From the NCBI GenBank assembly GCA_945788625.1, contig CALZMQ010000020.1:1-64000 (forward strand): a stretch of DNA of 64,000 bases. Direction: 5' to 3'. The DNA comes from an uncultured Woeseiaceae bacterium. GTDB taxonomy: Bacteria > Pseudomonadota > Gammaproteobacteria > Steroidobacterales > Woeseiaceae. This document shows positions 18,981 to 26,707 of the stretch, piece by piece; the first letter of the stretch is position 1, and each line of letters starts with the position of its first letter. A program made the translations under genes and the position numbers. The notes beneath the pieces are model-generated. The model did not search any database. It saw only the letters and a program-made list of their open reading frames with translations, and was not told the DNA's origin.

Positions 18981-20693
18981 ATGAAACGAATCTCATGGTT
19001 GGTGTGCAGTGCAATGTTGGTTTCCGGTAGCGTCAGCATGGCGTCTGATCCGGGCTACGACCGGGTGGCCGGGCGCGCACATGCGTCTCGCTCCGAGGTC
19101 ATCGCGCCGCACGGAATGGCGGCGACCAGCCAGCCGCTGGCGACACAAATCGCGCTCGACATCCTGAAGGCAGGCGGCAGTGCCGTAGACGCGGCCATCG
19201 CGTCGAATGCGGCGCTGGGTCTCATGGAGCCGACGGGCAACGGCATCGGCGGTGACCTGTTCGCCATCGTCTGGGATGCAGAAAAAGAAGAGCTTGTCGG
19301 GCTGAATGCCTCCGGGCGTTCGCCCAGGGCGATGACGCTGGAATACTTCCAGGAGCGCGGCATCGAAAAAATCCCGCCGTTCGGTCCATTGCCGGTTAGC
19401 GTACCGGGCGCCGTGGACGGCTGGTTCCAGTTGCACGGGCGTTACGGTCGTTTACCGATGACGGACATACTGGCACCCGCGATCAGCTACGCGGAAAACG
19501 GCTTCCCGGTGTCGGAAGTAATTGCCCACTATTTCCAGTCGAACGCGAAGCGCATCGGCCACTATGCCGGGTTCGCCGAGACTTACATGCCGAACGGCCG
19601 CGTCCCGCGCAAGGGCGAGATGTTCAGGAACCCGCGCCTCGCGAAGACCTACGCGGCGATTGCCGAGAAAGGCCGGGACGAGTTCTACAAGGGTGATATT
19701 GCGCGCAAGATCGATGCCTACATGGCGGAGCAGGGCGGGCTATTGAACTACGACGACCTGGCCGCGCACGAGTCCGAATGGGTGACGCCGGTGTCGACCA
19801 ATTATCGGGGCTGGGATGTGTACGAACTGCCGCCGAACGGACAGGGTATCGCGGCGTTGCAGATTCTGAATATTCTCGAAGGCTTCGATATCGCGTCGAT
19901 GGGATTCGGCAGCGCCGAGTACCTGCACACGCTCATCGAGGCCAAGAAACTGGCGTTCGAGGATCGGGCGAAGTACTACGCCGACATGGATTTCGTCGAT
20001 GTGCCGGTCGCGCGCCTTGTCTCGAAGGAATACGCGGACGAGCGCCGCAAACTGATATCGCCGGAACGCGCCTCGAAAGCGTTACCTGCCGGAGACGCGC
20101 AACTGGAAGCAGGCGACACGATATACCTGACGGTCGCGGACAAGGACGGCAACATGGTGTCGCTCATCCAGAGCAACTACCGCGGCATGGGCTCCGGCAT
20201 GACGCCGGGCGATCTCGGTTTCGTCCTGCAGGACCGTGCCGAACTGTTCGCGCTGGACGCGGGCCACGCGAACGTGGTCGAGGGCGGCAAGCGGCCGTTT
20301 CATACCATCATTCCGGCGTTCGTCATGAAAGACGGCAAACCGCTGATCAGCTTCGGGCTCATGGGTGGCGCGATGCAGCCGCAGGGTCATGCGCAGGTCA
20401 TCGTGAACATGGTGGACTTCGGTATGAACCTGCAGGAAGCGGGGGATGCCGCGCGTGTGAATCACACCGGCTCGTCGCAGCCGACGGGAACGACGATGAC
20501 CGACGGCGGTGTCGTGCACCTGGAGCGTCAATTCAGTGAGGAGACACGGGCTAAGCTCGAGGCGCTCGGCCACACGCTGGGTCCGAGTAACGGAAGTTTC
20601 GGCGGCTACCAGGCCATCATGTGGGACGAGGAGCAGGGCGTGTACTATGGGGCGAGTGAAGTCAGGAAAGACGGCCAGGCCGCCGGCTACTGA
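18981..20693 (+). CDS. Gamma-glutamyltransferase family protein
   Basis: Exported Ntn-hydrolase of the Ggt family, which self-cleaves and transfers or hydrolyses gamma-glutamyl groups, typically from glutathione. The 570-residue protein has a signal peptide (residues 1-22, ending SMASD), the large subunit with the VDAAIASNAALGLMEP and NGIGGDLFAIVWD segments, and Thr380 in GDTIYLTVADKDGN as the predicted cleavage site and nucleophile. The SNYRGMGSG segment places it nearer YwrD-like than E. coli Ggt proteins, so the natural substrate is open. Confidence 0.9.
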   Translation: MKRISWLVCSAMLVSGSVSMASDPGYDRVAGRAHASRSEVIAPHGMAATSQPLATQIALDILKAGGSAVDAAIASNAALGLMEPTGNGIGGDLFAIVWDAEKEELVGLNASGRSPRAMTLEYFQERGIEKIPPFGPLPVSVPGAVDGWFQLHGRYGRLPMTDILAPAISYAENGFPVSEVIAHYFQSNAKRIGHYAGFAETYMPNGRVPRKGEMFRNPRLAKTYAAIAEKGRDEFYKGDIARKIDAYMAEQGGLLNYDDLAAHESEWVTPVSTNYRGWDVYELPPNGQGIAALQILNILEGFDIASMGFGSAEYLHTLIEAKKLAFEDRAKYYADMDFVDVPVARLVSKEYADERRKLISPERASKALPAGDAQLEAGDTIYLTVADKDGNMVSLIQSNYRGMGSGMTPGDLGFVLQDRAELFALDAGHANVVEGGKRPFHTIIPAFVMKDGKPLISFGLMGGAMQPQGHAQVIVNMVDFGMNLQEAGDAARVNHTGSSQPTGTTMTDGGVVHLERQFSEETRAKLEALGHTLGPSNGSFGGYQAIMWDEEQGVYYGASEVRKDGQAAGY

Positions 20694-20735
20694 GCGACTT
20701 TCAGCGACAAATCAGGATTCACGAAAAGACACGCA

Positions 20736-21746
20736 ATGAGTAACGAGATTTACCTCACAGGGATTACGACCACGGGCACGCCGCACATCGGCAACTACGT
20801 CGGTGCGATTCGACCGGGCATCGAGGCGAGCAAGGACCTCACGACAAAACACTTCTATTTTCTGGCCGACTATCACTCGCTGGCCAAGAATGAAGATCCG
20901 GACAAGATCGTCCGGTCCACGCTCGAGATCGCGGCGGCCTGGATGGCACTGGGTCTCGACACGGAACATGCGTACTTCTACCGGCAGTCGGACATCCCCG
21001 AGATTCTCGAGCTGACCTGGATCCTCCACGGTATGACGGCCAAGGGCCTGATGAACCGTGCACATTCCTACAAGGCGTCGGTGCAGGCGAACGTGGAAAG
21101 CGGTAACAAGGACCCTGACAAGGGCGTGATGATGGCGCTGTACAGCTACCCGATACTGATGGCGGCCGATATCCTGATGTTCAAATCGACCAAGGTACCG
21201 GTTGGCCAGGACCAGAAACAGCACGTCGAGATGGCGCGCGACATAGCGCAGCGTTTCAACCATCATTACGGGCAGACTTTCGTGCTGCCAGAGCCGGTGA
21301 TCGGCGAGAATACCGCCGTGCTCAAGGGTCTGGACGGCCGCAAGATGAGCAAGAGCTACAACAACACCATCCCGCTGTTTGCGGCCGAAAAGCCGCTCAG
21401 AAAGCTCATTATGAAGATCAAGACCAACAGCCTCGAGCCGGGTGAGCCGAAGAACACCGGGGACAGCACGATCTTCGATATCTACAAGGCTTTCGCAACG
21501 CCGGAGGAAACGGCCGAGGTTGAGAAGCTTTACGCTGAAGGCATCGCCTGGGGACAGATGAAGCAGAAGCTCTTCGAGTACATTAACGATCACATGAAAC
21601 CGGCACGGGAAGAGTACGAGCGGCTCATTGCGGACCCGGCGATTGTAGAGGCAGAATTGTTAAAGGGTGCGGAACGCGCGCGTGAAGAGGCCGTTCCATA
21701 TTTGGCTAAAATTCGCGACGCGATAGGCATACGGAAACTGGGTTAG
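20736..21746 (+). CDS. trpS: Tryptophanyl-tRNA synthetase
   Basis: Charges tRNA-Trp. The 336-residue class I synthetase has the HIGH-type motif PHIGN (16-20), the KMSKS loop (203-207) and the family segments SYPILMAADILMF and VGQDQKQHVEMARDIA. A DUF4404 gene follows after 5 bases, presumably co-transcribed. Confidence 0.97.
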   Translation: MSNEIYLTGITTTGTPHIGNYVGAIRPGIEASKDLTTKHFYFLADYHSLAKNEDPDKIVRSTLEIAAAWMALGLDTEHAYFYRQSDIPEILELTWILHGMTAKGLMNRAHSYKASVQANVESGNKDPDKGVMMALYSYPILMAADILMFKSTKVPVGQDQKQHVEMARDIAQRFNHHYGQTFVLPEPVIGENTAVLKGLDGRKMSKSYNNTIPLFAAEKPLRKLIMKIKTNSLEPGEPKNTGDSTIFDIYKAFATPEETAEVEKLYAEGIAWGQMKQKLFEYINDHMKPAREEYERLIADPAIVEAELLKGAERAREEAVPYLAKIRDAIGIRKLG

Positions 21747-21751
21747 GACAC

Positions 21752-22015
21752 ATGAGCAATACACAGATACGAGAACTACTGGCAAAGCTGCAGGAAGAAA
21801 TTCAGAAGACCGAGCTGGATGACGATACGCGTGCCCTCGTGCGGGACCTGGACTCCGATATTCACGGGCTGCTTGAGACGGAGGGCGACAGGGCCGCGAC
21901 CGATTCGGTGGTGGAAAAAGCCAAGGCGCTCGAAACGAACTTCGCGACGGAGCACCCGACCATCGAACGCTTCATGCGAGAGGTCATCGACACGCTGGTG
22001 CGTATGGGGATTTAG
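21752..22015 (+). CDS. DUF4404-family small protein
   Basis: An 87-residue, acidic, probably all-helical protein of unknown function; the pattern LLAKLQEEIQKTELDDDTRALVRDLDSDIHGLL followed by ALETNFATEHPTIERFMREVIDTL (in pieces) fits the DUF4404 family. It lies 5 bases after trpS. No terminator is visible between it and the integron remnant. Confidence 0.8.
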   Translation: MSNTQIRELLAKLQEEIQKTELDDDTRALVRDLDSDIHGLLETEGDRAATDSVVEKAKALETNFATEHPTIERFMREVIDTLVRMGI

Positions 22016-22034
22016 ACGCGATTCGGTTTTTTCT

Positions 22035-22178
22035 TCATGCTATGTCCAGCGGACTACGCACAGTGTGACCACCACGTTTAAGAACGTGCGTGTATATTTG
22101 CGTGGTCTTGACGGCGGTATGTCCCAGCAGTTCCTGTACGGTTCGAATGTCGTAACCGCTTTTGTAGGCGAGGTCTGA
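22035..22178 (-). pseudogene. intI: Integron integrase, C-terminal remnant
   Basis: Reading the minus strand gives a frame [20 protein letters not shown], then [17 protein letters not shown], then [14 protein letters not shown] (22035). This is the C-terminal signature of IntI tyrosine recombinases, including the LLGH histidine and the nucleophile tyrosine in IYTHVL. Everything upstream (the N-terminal domain, the IntI-specific patch, the first catalytic arginine and HxxR box) is missing: the frame runs into attC1 at about 22176. Orientation, minus strand pointing away from the cassettes, is that of a normal integron. The ends of the gene are therefore real but the protein cannot be made. Confidence 0.92.
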
Positions 22179-22291
22179 CAATGCGCTGCACTTGCCGCCT
22201 TACCGTATCTGTCACGCCTCTTGCAGGGTTGTTGTGTTTGCATTCCCAGCAGCCGCGCCAGATACTTGGCGCAAGGTAGCTTAGACGTTAG
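22175..22291 (+). repeat. attC1 (long type)
   Basis: R'' ctgac with aatgcgctgcacttgc on the left; gcgcaaggtagcttagacgttag on the right, with the cleavage point g|ttag at 22287/22288. The inner arms ccgccttaccgtatctgtcacg and ccgcgccagatacttggcg can pair. It is fused directly to the intI remnant. One L' base differs from its sisters (gcaaggtagc rather than gcaagttagc). Confidence 0.9.
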
Positions 22292-22305
22292 GTAGCAACA
22301 GCAGC

Positions 22306-22652
22306 GTGAGGCGCAAGTTTTGGATTGTCTTTCTTGCGGTCGTACTCTTCGGCTGCGGACCCGTTCCGAAAATTCAGAAGCGTTACGACTACTGGGCCAC
22401 GAATCATCAAGTTTCATCCGAGGCCGTGTCACTCTGGATGACCTTCATAGCTGGCTTCGTGGCAAAGGCGTCATTTATACCTTTGATCCAAGCGAAGTCG
22501 TCGAGGGCAACTATTCGAGAGTCTTAGAGACGGTCCACCCGGCGACATTTCGATGTGGTGACTCCGTTCACGTTGTCCTTCACGTTACTCTCGACGATTC
22601 GCGCGTTATCCAAAGCTTTTTTGTAGACTTGCAGGGCGAGTGCTTTTGGTGA
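22306..22652 (+). pseudogene. Cassette 1: lipoprotein gene with frameshift
   Basis: From GTG 22306 the frame gives a clean lipoprotein signal, MRRKFWIVFLAVVLFGCGPVP, with lipobox LFGC. After that, the plausible coding frame is shifted: the frame ending at 22652 reads ENSEALRLLGHESSSF and continues through VTLDDLHSWLRGKGVIYTF to QGECFW. Losing one base around 22355-22375 (near ggaccc) would explain it. Either the gene is dead or the sequence has an error there. Function unknown. Confidence 0.6.
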
Positions 22653-22667
22653 CGCACCATGTGCTAC

Positions 22668-22766
22668 CTAACAATGCGCTGCACTTGCATGCCCGGCTTC
22701 CGTCACGGTTCTTGCAAGGGCAAGAACCCCGCCGTAAGCTGGCCATCAATTTAGCTTAGACGTTAG
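22668..22766 (+). repeat. attC2 (short type)
   Basis: ctaacaatgcgctgcacttgc at the left and agcttagacgttag at the right, 99 bases. The centre has ggttcttgc-aagg-gcaagaacc, a perfect terminal stem, flanked by ggcttccg/cgtaagctgg. Cleavage point between 22762 and 22763. Confidence 0.92.
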
Positions 22767-22777
22767 GCGTCACTCCG

Positions 22778-23212
22778 ATGACATCGCAACACCGACATTC
22801 CGCGGCCGATAAGTTGTTCCATTCGCGGTGGACGGAACTCGGAGAGGACAAGCTCTATTCGTTCGAACGAACATACATCGCGTTGTTTTGGCTGTTTGGC
22901 GACGTTTTCAACGGCGGCTTCGATAACTACTTCTATAACGCATCTGGGGATTTAGCACTCCAGGCAGTGGATGGCTTGGGCCGGATAGGTGCAGAGAATA
23001 CCAAGCTCATTGTCGCGGATGCTATTAGTGCTTTTGGTGAGAACGGATACAGCGCAGACCTCGATACGAGACGGGAAAGACTAAGCGCATTGTCCGATCC
23101 GCAGTTTGACGTTCTTGAAAAGAAGTTCTTTGAGTTCTCGGATGCCGACAGCGATTTGGCGCTCGGTTGGCTGGCGGAAGAGTATGGGAGAGTTGGTCTT
23201 AATGACACCTAA
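22778..23212 (+). CDS. Cassette 2: DUF4375 (DMP19-like) protein
   Basis: The 144-residue product has FNGGFDNYFYNASGDLALQAVDGL, the core of DUF4375, the domain of DMP19, a Neisseria DNA-mimic protein that blocks the NHTF repressor. It is acidic, as DNA mimics are. Whether this member mimics DNA is inference. Start ATG 22778 lies 12 bases from the attC2 end; the stop TAA is formed by the R'' of attC3, a common cassette feature. Confidence 0.75.
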   Translation: MTSQHRHSAADKLFHSRWTELGEDKLYSFERTYIALFWLFGDVFNGGFDNYFYNASGDLALQAVDGLGRIGAENTKLIVADAISAFGENGYSADLDTRRERLSALSDPQFDVLEKKFFEFSDADSDLALGWLAEEYGRVGLNDT

Positions 23213-23307
23213 CAATGCGCTGCACTTGCATGTCCGGCTTCCGTCATGGTTCTTGCAGTGGCAAGAACCCCGCCGTAAGCTGGTCATCAAGTTAGCTTAG
23301 ACGTTAG
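23209..23307 (+). repeat. attC3 (short type)
   Basis: ctaacaatgcgctgcacttgc on the left, gttagcttagacgttag on the right, 99 bases, with the ggttcttgc/gcaagaacc terminal stem. Near-identical to attC2 with a few substitutions. Confidence 0.93.
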
Positions 23308-23376
23308 GTCGCTTTTTCGCCGAAATACGTGAATTTGGCCGTTGACGCCGTTCGATCCAGCTTCTATCGTGACGAG

Positions 23377-23607
23377 ATGAGCGAAGACTCTCGAAAAATT
23401 GAGAAACAGGCGCAGAAACTCTCCGCAAAGGAGCGGGCCCGCTTGGCGATGGCGTTGATAGAGAGCCTTGATCAAGGCGAAGATGAGAACGTCGAAGAAC
23501 TTTGGCTTGACGAGGCCGAGCGACGTCTTGAGGACTACCGTGCCGGACGGATAGAGGCTATTCCTGCCAACGAGGTGTTCGAAAGAATCGAAAAGAAATT
23601 GGGATGA
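23377..23607 (+). CDS. Cassette 3a: antitoxin, addiction-module component family
   Basis: A 76-residue protein starting MSEDSRKIEKQAQKLSAKER with ARLAMALIESLD and ERRLEDYRAGRIEAIPANEVFERI, the pattern of the TIGR02574 addiction-module proteins that neutralise RelE/ParE-type toxins. ATG 23377 is preferred to GTG 23329, whose extra 16 residues do not fit the family. The stop overlaps the toxin start by four bases (ATGA). Confidence 0.85.
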   Translation: MSEDSRKIEKQAQKLSAKERARLAMALIESLDQGEDENVEELWLDEAERRLEDYRAGRIEAIPANEVFERIEKKLG

Positions 23608-23906
23608 TAGCCGTTCGGTTTCACCCCAAGGCTTCTGAAGAGCTCGAAGCTGCGGCCTCTTACTACGATGCAAAGCGATCCGGTCTTGGTGCGCTATTCC
23701 TTGTGGAGGCGAAAAAGACCAGAGACCGAATAGTTGAATTGCCGGCGGCGGCCCGCGAGGTTCGCGACTCGATCCGGCGTCGTTCGATTCATCGATTTCC
23801 GTACTTTCTTTACTACTCTGTCGAAGAAAGCGAGATTCTAGTGATCGCCATGGCGCATAAACGGAGGCGCCCTGAATATTGGGAGAAACGACTGAAAGCA
23901 ACCTAA
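23604..23906 (+). CDS. Cassette 3b: RelE/ParE-family toxin
   Basis: A 100-residue toxin of the RelE/ParE superfamily: VRFHPKASEELEAAASYYD at the N-terminus and HRFPYFLYYSVEESEILVIAMAHKRRRPEYW (in part) at the C-terminus are characteristic. ParE members poison gyrase, RelE members cut mRNA; sequence reading alone does not decide. It shares its cassette with the antitoxin and its stop codon TAA is part of attC4, so toxin and attC are inseparable. Confidence 0.88.
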   Translation: MIAVRFHPKASEELEAAASYYDAKRSGLGALFLVEAKKTRDRIVELPAAAREVRDSIRRRSIHRFPYFLYYSVEESEILVIAMAHKRRRPEYWEKRLKAT

Positions 23907-24001
23907 CAATGCGTTGCACTTGCATGCCTGGCTTCCGTCACGGTTCTTGCAAAGGCAACAACCGCGCCGTACGCTGGCCATCAAGTTAGCTTAGACGTTA
24001 G
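23903..24001 (+). repeat. attC4 (short type)
   Basis: ctaacaatgcgttgcacttgc on the left and gttagcttagacgttag on the right, 99 bases. The terminal stem is weaker here (ggttcttgc against gcaacaacc). Confidence 0.92.
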
Positions 24002-24026
24002 AACGCGCAGCTGGGGAGCCCCATCG

Positions 24027-24407
24027 ATGAGACCGCGAGGTCATCTGAAACGAGCGTATCAAGGACTTGGCTGGGGGCTCGTGGTGCTTGGCCTGCTCCA
24101 CATGGCCACTACTTTTCGAGCCTTCGACGCACTTTCGGGAGCGGCTTTGTGGTTCTTTGGGTCGGGAATTGCGATGTCGCTGACGGGTGTCTTCAACCTC
24201 TTAAACGTGCGGTACGGGCACGTAGCCGCAGGACTTCGCTGGAGTTGTATTGGGACCAATATTTCAATGACCGTTTTTGCGGCAGTTGCCGGTGTCGCGA
24301 CGCAGGCAACAGCGTTCCAATTTGCCGTCATATTGAGCTTTTTCGGTGGTGCAACGTTGCTCTCACTGCTCAGCAGGAACATCGCCGTTCCCGAACCTCG
24401 AGCGTGA
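24027..24407 (+). CDS. Cassette 4: four-helix membrane protein, unknown
   Basis: The 126-residue protein has four hydrophobic stretches: GLGWGLVVLGLLHM, GAALWFFGSGIAMSLTGVFNLL, ISMTVFAAVAGVAT and FQFAVILSFFGGATLLSLL, so it should sit in the inner membrane. I do not recognise a characterised family. Small membrane proteins of this shape are common in integron cassettes. Start ATG 24027 lies 25 bases after attC4. Confidence 0.75.
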   Translation: MRPRGHLKRAYQGLGWGLVVLGLLHMATTFRAFDALSGAALWFFGSGIAMSLTGVFNLLNVRYGHVAAGLRWSCIGTNISMTVFAAVAGVATQATAFQFAVILSFFGGATLLSLLSRNIAVPEPRA

Positions 24408-24417
24408 AATGCGCGGT

Positions 24418-24514
24418 CTAACAATGCGCTGCACTTGTATCTTGGCTTCTGTCACGAAGCTTGCAAGGGCAAGCTTCGCGCCATAAGCTGAGATCAAGTT
24501 AGCTTAGACGTTAG
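24418..24514 (+). repeat. attC5 (short type)
   Basis: ctaacaatgcgctgcacttg on the left, gttagcttagacgttag on the right, 97 bases. The terminal stem gaagcttgc/gcaagcttc differs from attC2-4 on both sides while still pairing, a compensatory change. Confidence 0.92.
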
Positions 24515-24637
24515 GCCGCAGCAGAAGCTATGTCGTATCTGGGTGTCCGCTATGTACCCGAAAGCAGCCGATCGCTACTATTCGGGTTGACCGACTGCCA
24601 CTAACTCAAAGCGCACGTAAGTATTCGTAGGGAAACC

Positions 24638-25369
24638 GTGGAAAATAGTCGACTAATACCGTGGCGCCGCACAATGGTGGAATCGGTAGCAATCATTCTG
24701 AGTATTCTTCTCGCATTCGCCATCGATGCAGGCTGGGATGCATTCAAAGAACGTCGTCAGGAAAAGGCCTTTTTGGTGTCTTTGCTAGGTGAGTTCAATG
24801 AGACCCGCAGCCGCATCGACGAAAGTATCGATGCTCACAAAAGATTCATCGACTCGGCCCGTCAACTGCTCGATATACACCGTAATGATGCGCCGAGTTT
24901 TGAGTCAGAAGTTATTGAAAATATGCTCAGCGCGGTCTTCTTCAATTGGACATCTTTGTTTCTTCCTTCTGGCTCAAGGGATGCCCTTTTTGCATCGGGT
25001 GATATCGAGATCATTGATAACGAAGAACTTCGTGCAATGTTGGCTGCCTGGCCAAGTGTGGTTGCTGATGCGTCTGAAGATGACGGTTTGATCGCGAACG
25101 ACGTTATGAACAACCTCGCGCCCTACTTGCAGAGCAAAATACGAACCAGGAACGTAGTCCGACTTTCTAACCCTTTAGCTGCTGAGCTAATTCCGCGTAT
25201 CGAGTCAGTAAATTATGATGCTATTTGGGATGACCCCCAATTTGAGAATCTCGTTACGTTCCGAATTTTAAACGAGGCTTTTGCGATCGATGAGAATGAG
25301 CGGTTACGCGAAGCCGTCAACGACATTATTCAAGTCATTGAGGATGAGCTGGATCGAAAAGAAAAGTAA
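24638..25369 (+). CDS. Cassette 5: membrane-anchored protein, DUF6090-like
   Basis: A 243-residue protein with one N-terminal membrane helix (VESVAIILSILLAFAIDAGWD, about residues 14-34) followed by a largely helical soluble domain. The layout resembles DUF6090-type proteins, whose function is unknown. The GTG start 24638 follows gtaggg. The 123-base leader between attC5 and the start is unusually long for a cassette and could carry its own promoter. The gene is A+T-richer than the neighbours. Confidence 0.7.
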   Translation: MENSRLIPWRRTMVESVAIILSILLAFAIDAGWDAFKERRQEKAFLVSLLGEFNETRSRIDESIDAHKRFIDSARQLLDIHRNDAPSFESEVIENMLSAVFFNWTSLFLPSGSRDALFASGDIEIIDNEELRAMLAAWPSVVADASEDDGLIANDVMNNLAPYLQSKIRTRNVVRLSNPLAAELIPRIESVNYDAIWDDPQFENLVTFRILNEAFAIDENERLREAVNDIIQVIEDELDRKEK

Positions 25370-25492
25370 GGCGGGAACCAAACATCCGCGTCCGCTAATG
25401 ACAGATAGAGGGCCCATAGTATGCTGAACTTTTCGCCATATGGGCGGCTGTTTCTTACTGAAATTGCCGCTTGGCTAACCGCACGGTGCAGC

Positions 25493-25612
25493 CTAACAAT
25501 GCGCTGCACTTGCCGCCGGGCAGTCTCTGTCACGGGCCTTGCAATTTATCGTTTACCCTTGCTTTGGCAAGGCCCGCGCCAGATACTTGGCGCAAGTTAG
25601 CTTAGACGTTAG
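25493..25612 (+). repeat. attC6 (long type)
   Basis: ctaacaatgcgctgcacttgccgcc at the left and ggcgcaagttagcttagacgttag at the right, 120 bases, with a longer inner region (cagtctctgtcacgggccttgc ... ggcaaggcccgcgccagatactt) that pairs across its length. It ends an apparently gene-free 123 bases after cassette 5. Confidence 0.92.
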
Positions 25613-25633
25613 GCTGCAATATAGGACGTAGTC

Positions 25634-26053
25634 ATGACCATTCGAGGAAGCTGCCTGTGCGGCGGCATACAATACGAGGTACTCGGCAAGCTGCATGACG
25701 CCGGGAACTGTCACTGCTCCATGTGTCGACGAACACACGGTGCAGCATTCGGTACATATGCCCGTGTCGAGAAGGGCGAATTTCGATGGCTGTCCGGGGA
25801 GGATCTCATTGCCACGTACGAATCATCTCCCGGCGGTTATCGTTGTTTTTGCCGCCAATGCGGTTCGCCCTTGGGCGCTCGGGCCGAAGATGGAAAACTA
25901 AGCTGGGTTACGCTAGGTACAATTGCTGATGATCCAGGGCTGCGGCCCGAATCACATATCTTTGTAGGCTCGAAAGCGCCTTGGCATGAAATAACTGACG
26001 ATCTCCCGCAGTTTGATGAATGGCCTCCTGGGTTTGGGCCTGAATCATTCTGA
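25634..26053 (+). CDS. Cassette 6: GFA-family zinc protein
   Basis: A 139-residue protein of the GFA/CENP-V family, in which some members bind glutathione and formaldehyde. Zinc ligands are visible: C7 and C9 (SCLCGG), C26, C28 and C31 (CHCSMCRR), C73 and C76 (CRQCGSP). Length fits the family. Most members have no proven catalytic role, so a function in aldehyde handling is a suggestion only. Start ATG 25634 lies 22 bases after attC6. Confidence 0.9.
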   Translation: MTIRGSCLCGGIQYEVLGKLHDAGNCHCSMCRRTHGAAFGTYARVEKGEFRWLSGEDLIATYESSPGGYRCFCRQCGSPLGARAEDGKLSWVTLGTIADDPGLRPESHIFVGSKAPWHEITDDLPQFDEWPPGFGPESF

Positions 26054-26061
26054 TTTGCAGC

Positions 26062-26178
26062 CTAACAATGCGCGGCACTTGCCGCCTTACCGTATCTGTC
26101 ACGGCTCTTGCAGGGCGAATATGTTTGCATTCGCAACAGCCGCGCCAGATACTTGGCGCAAGTTAGCTTAGACGTTAG
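26062..26178 (+). repeat. attC7 (long type)
   Basis: ctaacaatgcgcggcacttgccgcc ... ggcgcaagttagcttagacgttag, 117 bases. Inner arms ttaccgtatctgtcacggctcttgc and caacagccgcgccagatacttgg nearly match attC1. Confidence 0.93.
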
Positions 26179-26187
26179 CAGGCAGTT

Positions 26188-26556
26188 GTGCGCACCTCGT
26201 TACTCGTATTGTTTGGAGTATTGCCGGCCATTTTCCTGGCCTGGCTCGCGGGGCTTTTAGCCCTCGGCGGAGGCGAGGCTTTTTTCATTGGTCGTGAGTG
26301 GTACGGTCTCGTCATGCTCATTTGGGGGATCGCTGGGATATTCGGTGCTGTCACGCTCTTGGGGGCCGCACTGGGGTATTCCCTTCAGGCATTATGGCCA
26401 GGACTCGTCGTCGGCGTGCTAGCGATACTTCCTGTCGCATTTTCAGCGATCACGTACTCTGGTTACGATGCCAAGATATTCGCGATTCCGGTTGTATTAA
26501 GCCCACTTTTTGTCGCGATATATCTTCTTTACGAACTAATAAGCGACCGAACGTAG
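26188..26556 (+). CDS. Cassette 7: four-helix membrane protein, unknown
   Basis: The 122-residue product is very hydrophobic, with helices around LLVLFGVLPAIFLAWLAGLLAL, WYGLVMLIWGIAGIFGAVTLLG, LWPGLVVGVLAILPVAFSAI and IPVVLSPLFVAIYLLYELI. No family recognised. The GTG start at 26188 is only nine bases after the attC7 core, so translation starts right at the cassette border. Confidence 0.7.
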   Translation: MRTSLLVLFGVLPAIFLAWLAGLLALGGGEAFFIGREWYGLVMLIWGIAGIFGAVTLLGAALGYSLQALWPGLVVGVLAILPVAFSAITYSGYDAKIFAIPVVLSPLFVAIYLLYELISDRT

Positions 26557-26573
26557 TTTGTAACTGCTGCCAG

Positions 26574-26690
26574 CTAACAAGGCGTTGCACTTGCCGCCTT
26601 ATCGCATCTGTCACGGCTCTTGCGAGGTGGCGATATTTGCGTTCGCAACAGCCACGCCGGATATTTGGCGCAAGTTAGCTAAGACGTCAG
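26574..26690 (+). repeat. attC8 (long type, variant R')
   Basis: ctaacaaggcgttgcacttgccgcc ... ggcgcaagttagctaagacgtcag, 117 bases. The R' reads gtcag rather than gttag, and the L' has gctaag. Confidence 0.9.
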
Positions 26691-26707
26691 GTGCATAGGT
26701 CATACAG

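Noticed and set aside
22040..22432. 130-codon minus-strand open frame over attC1 and cassette 1
   Set aside because: It is in the wrong frame for the integrase residues; the adjacent frame carries the true intI remnant.
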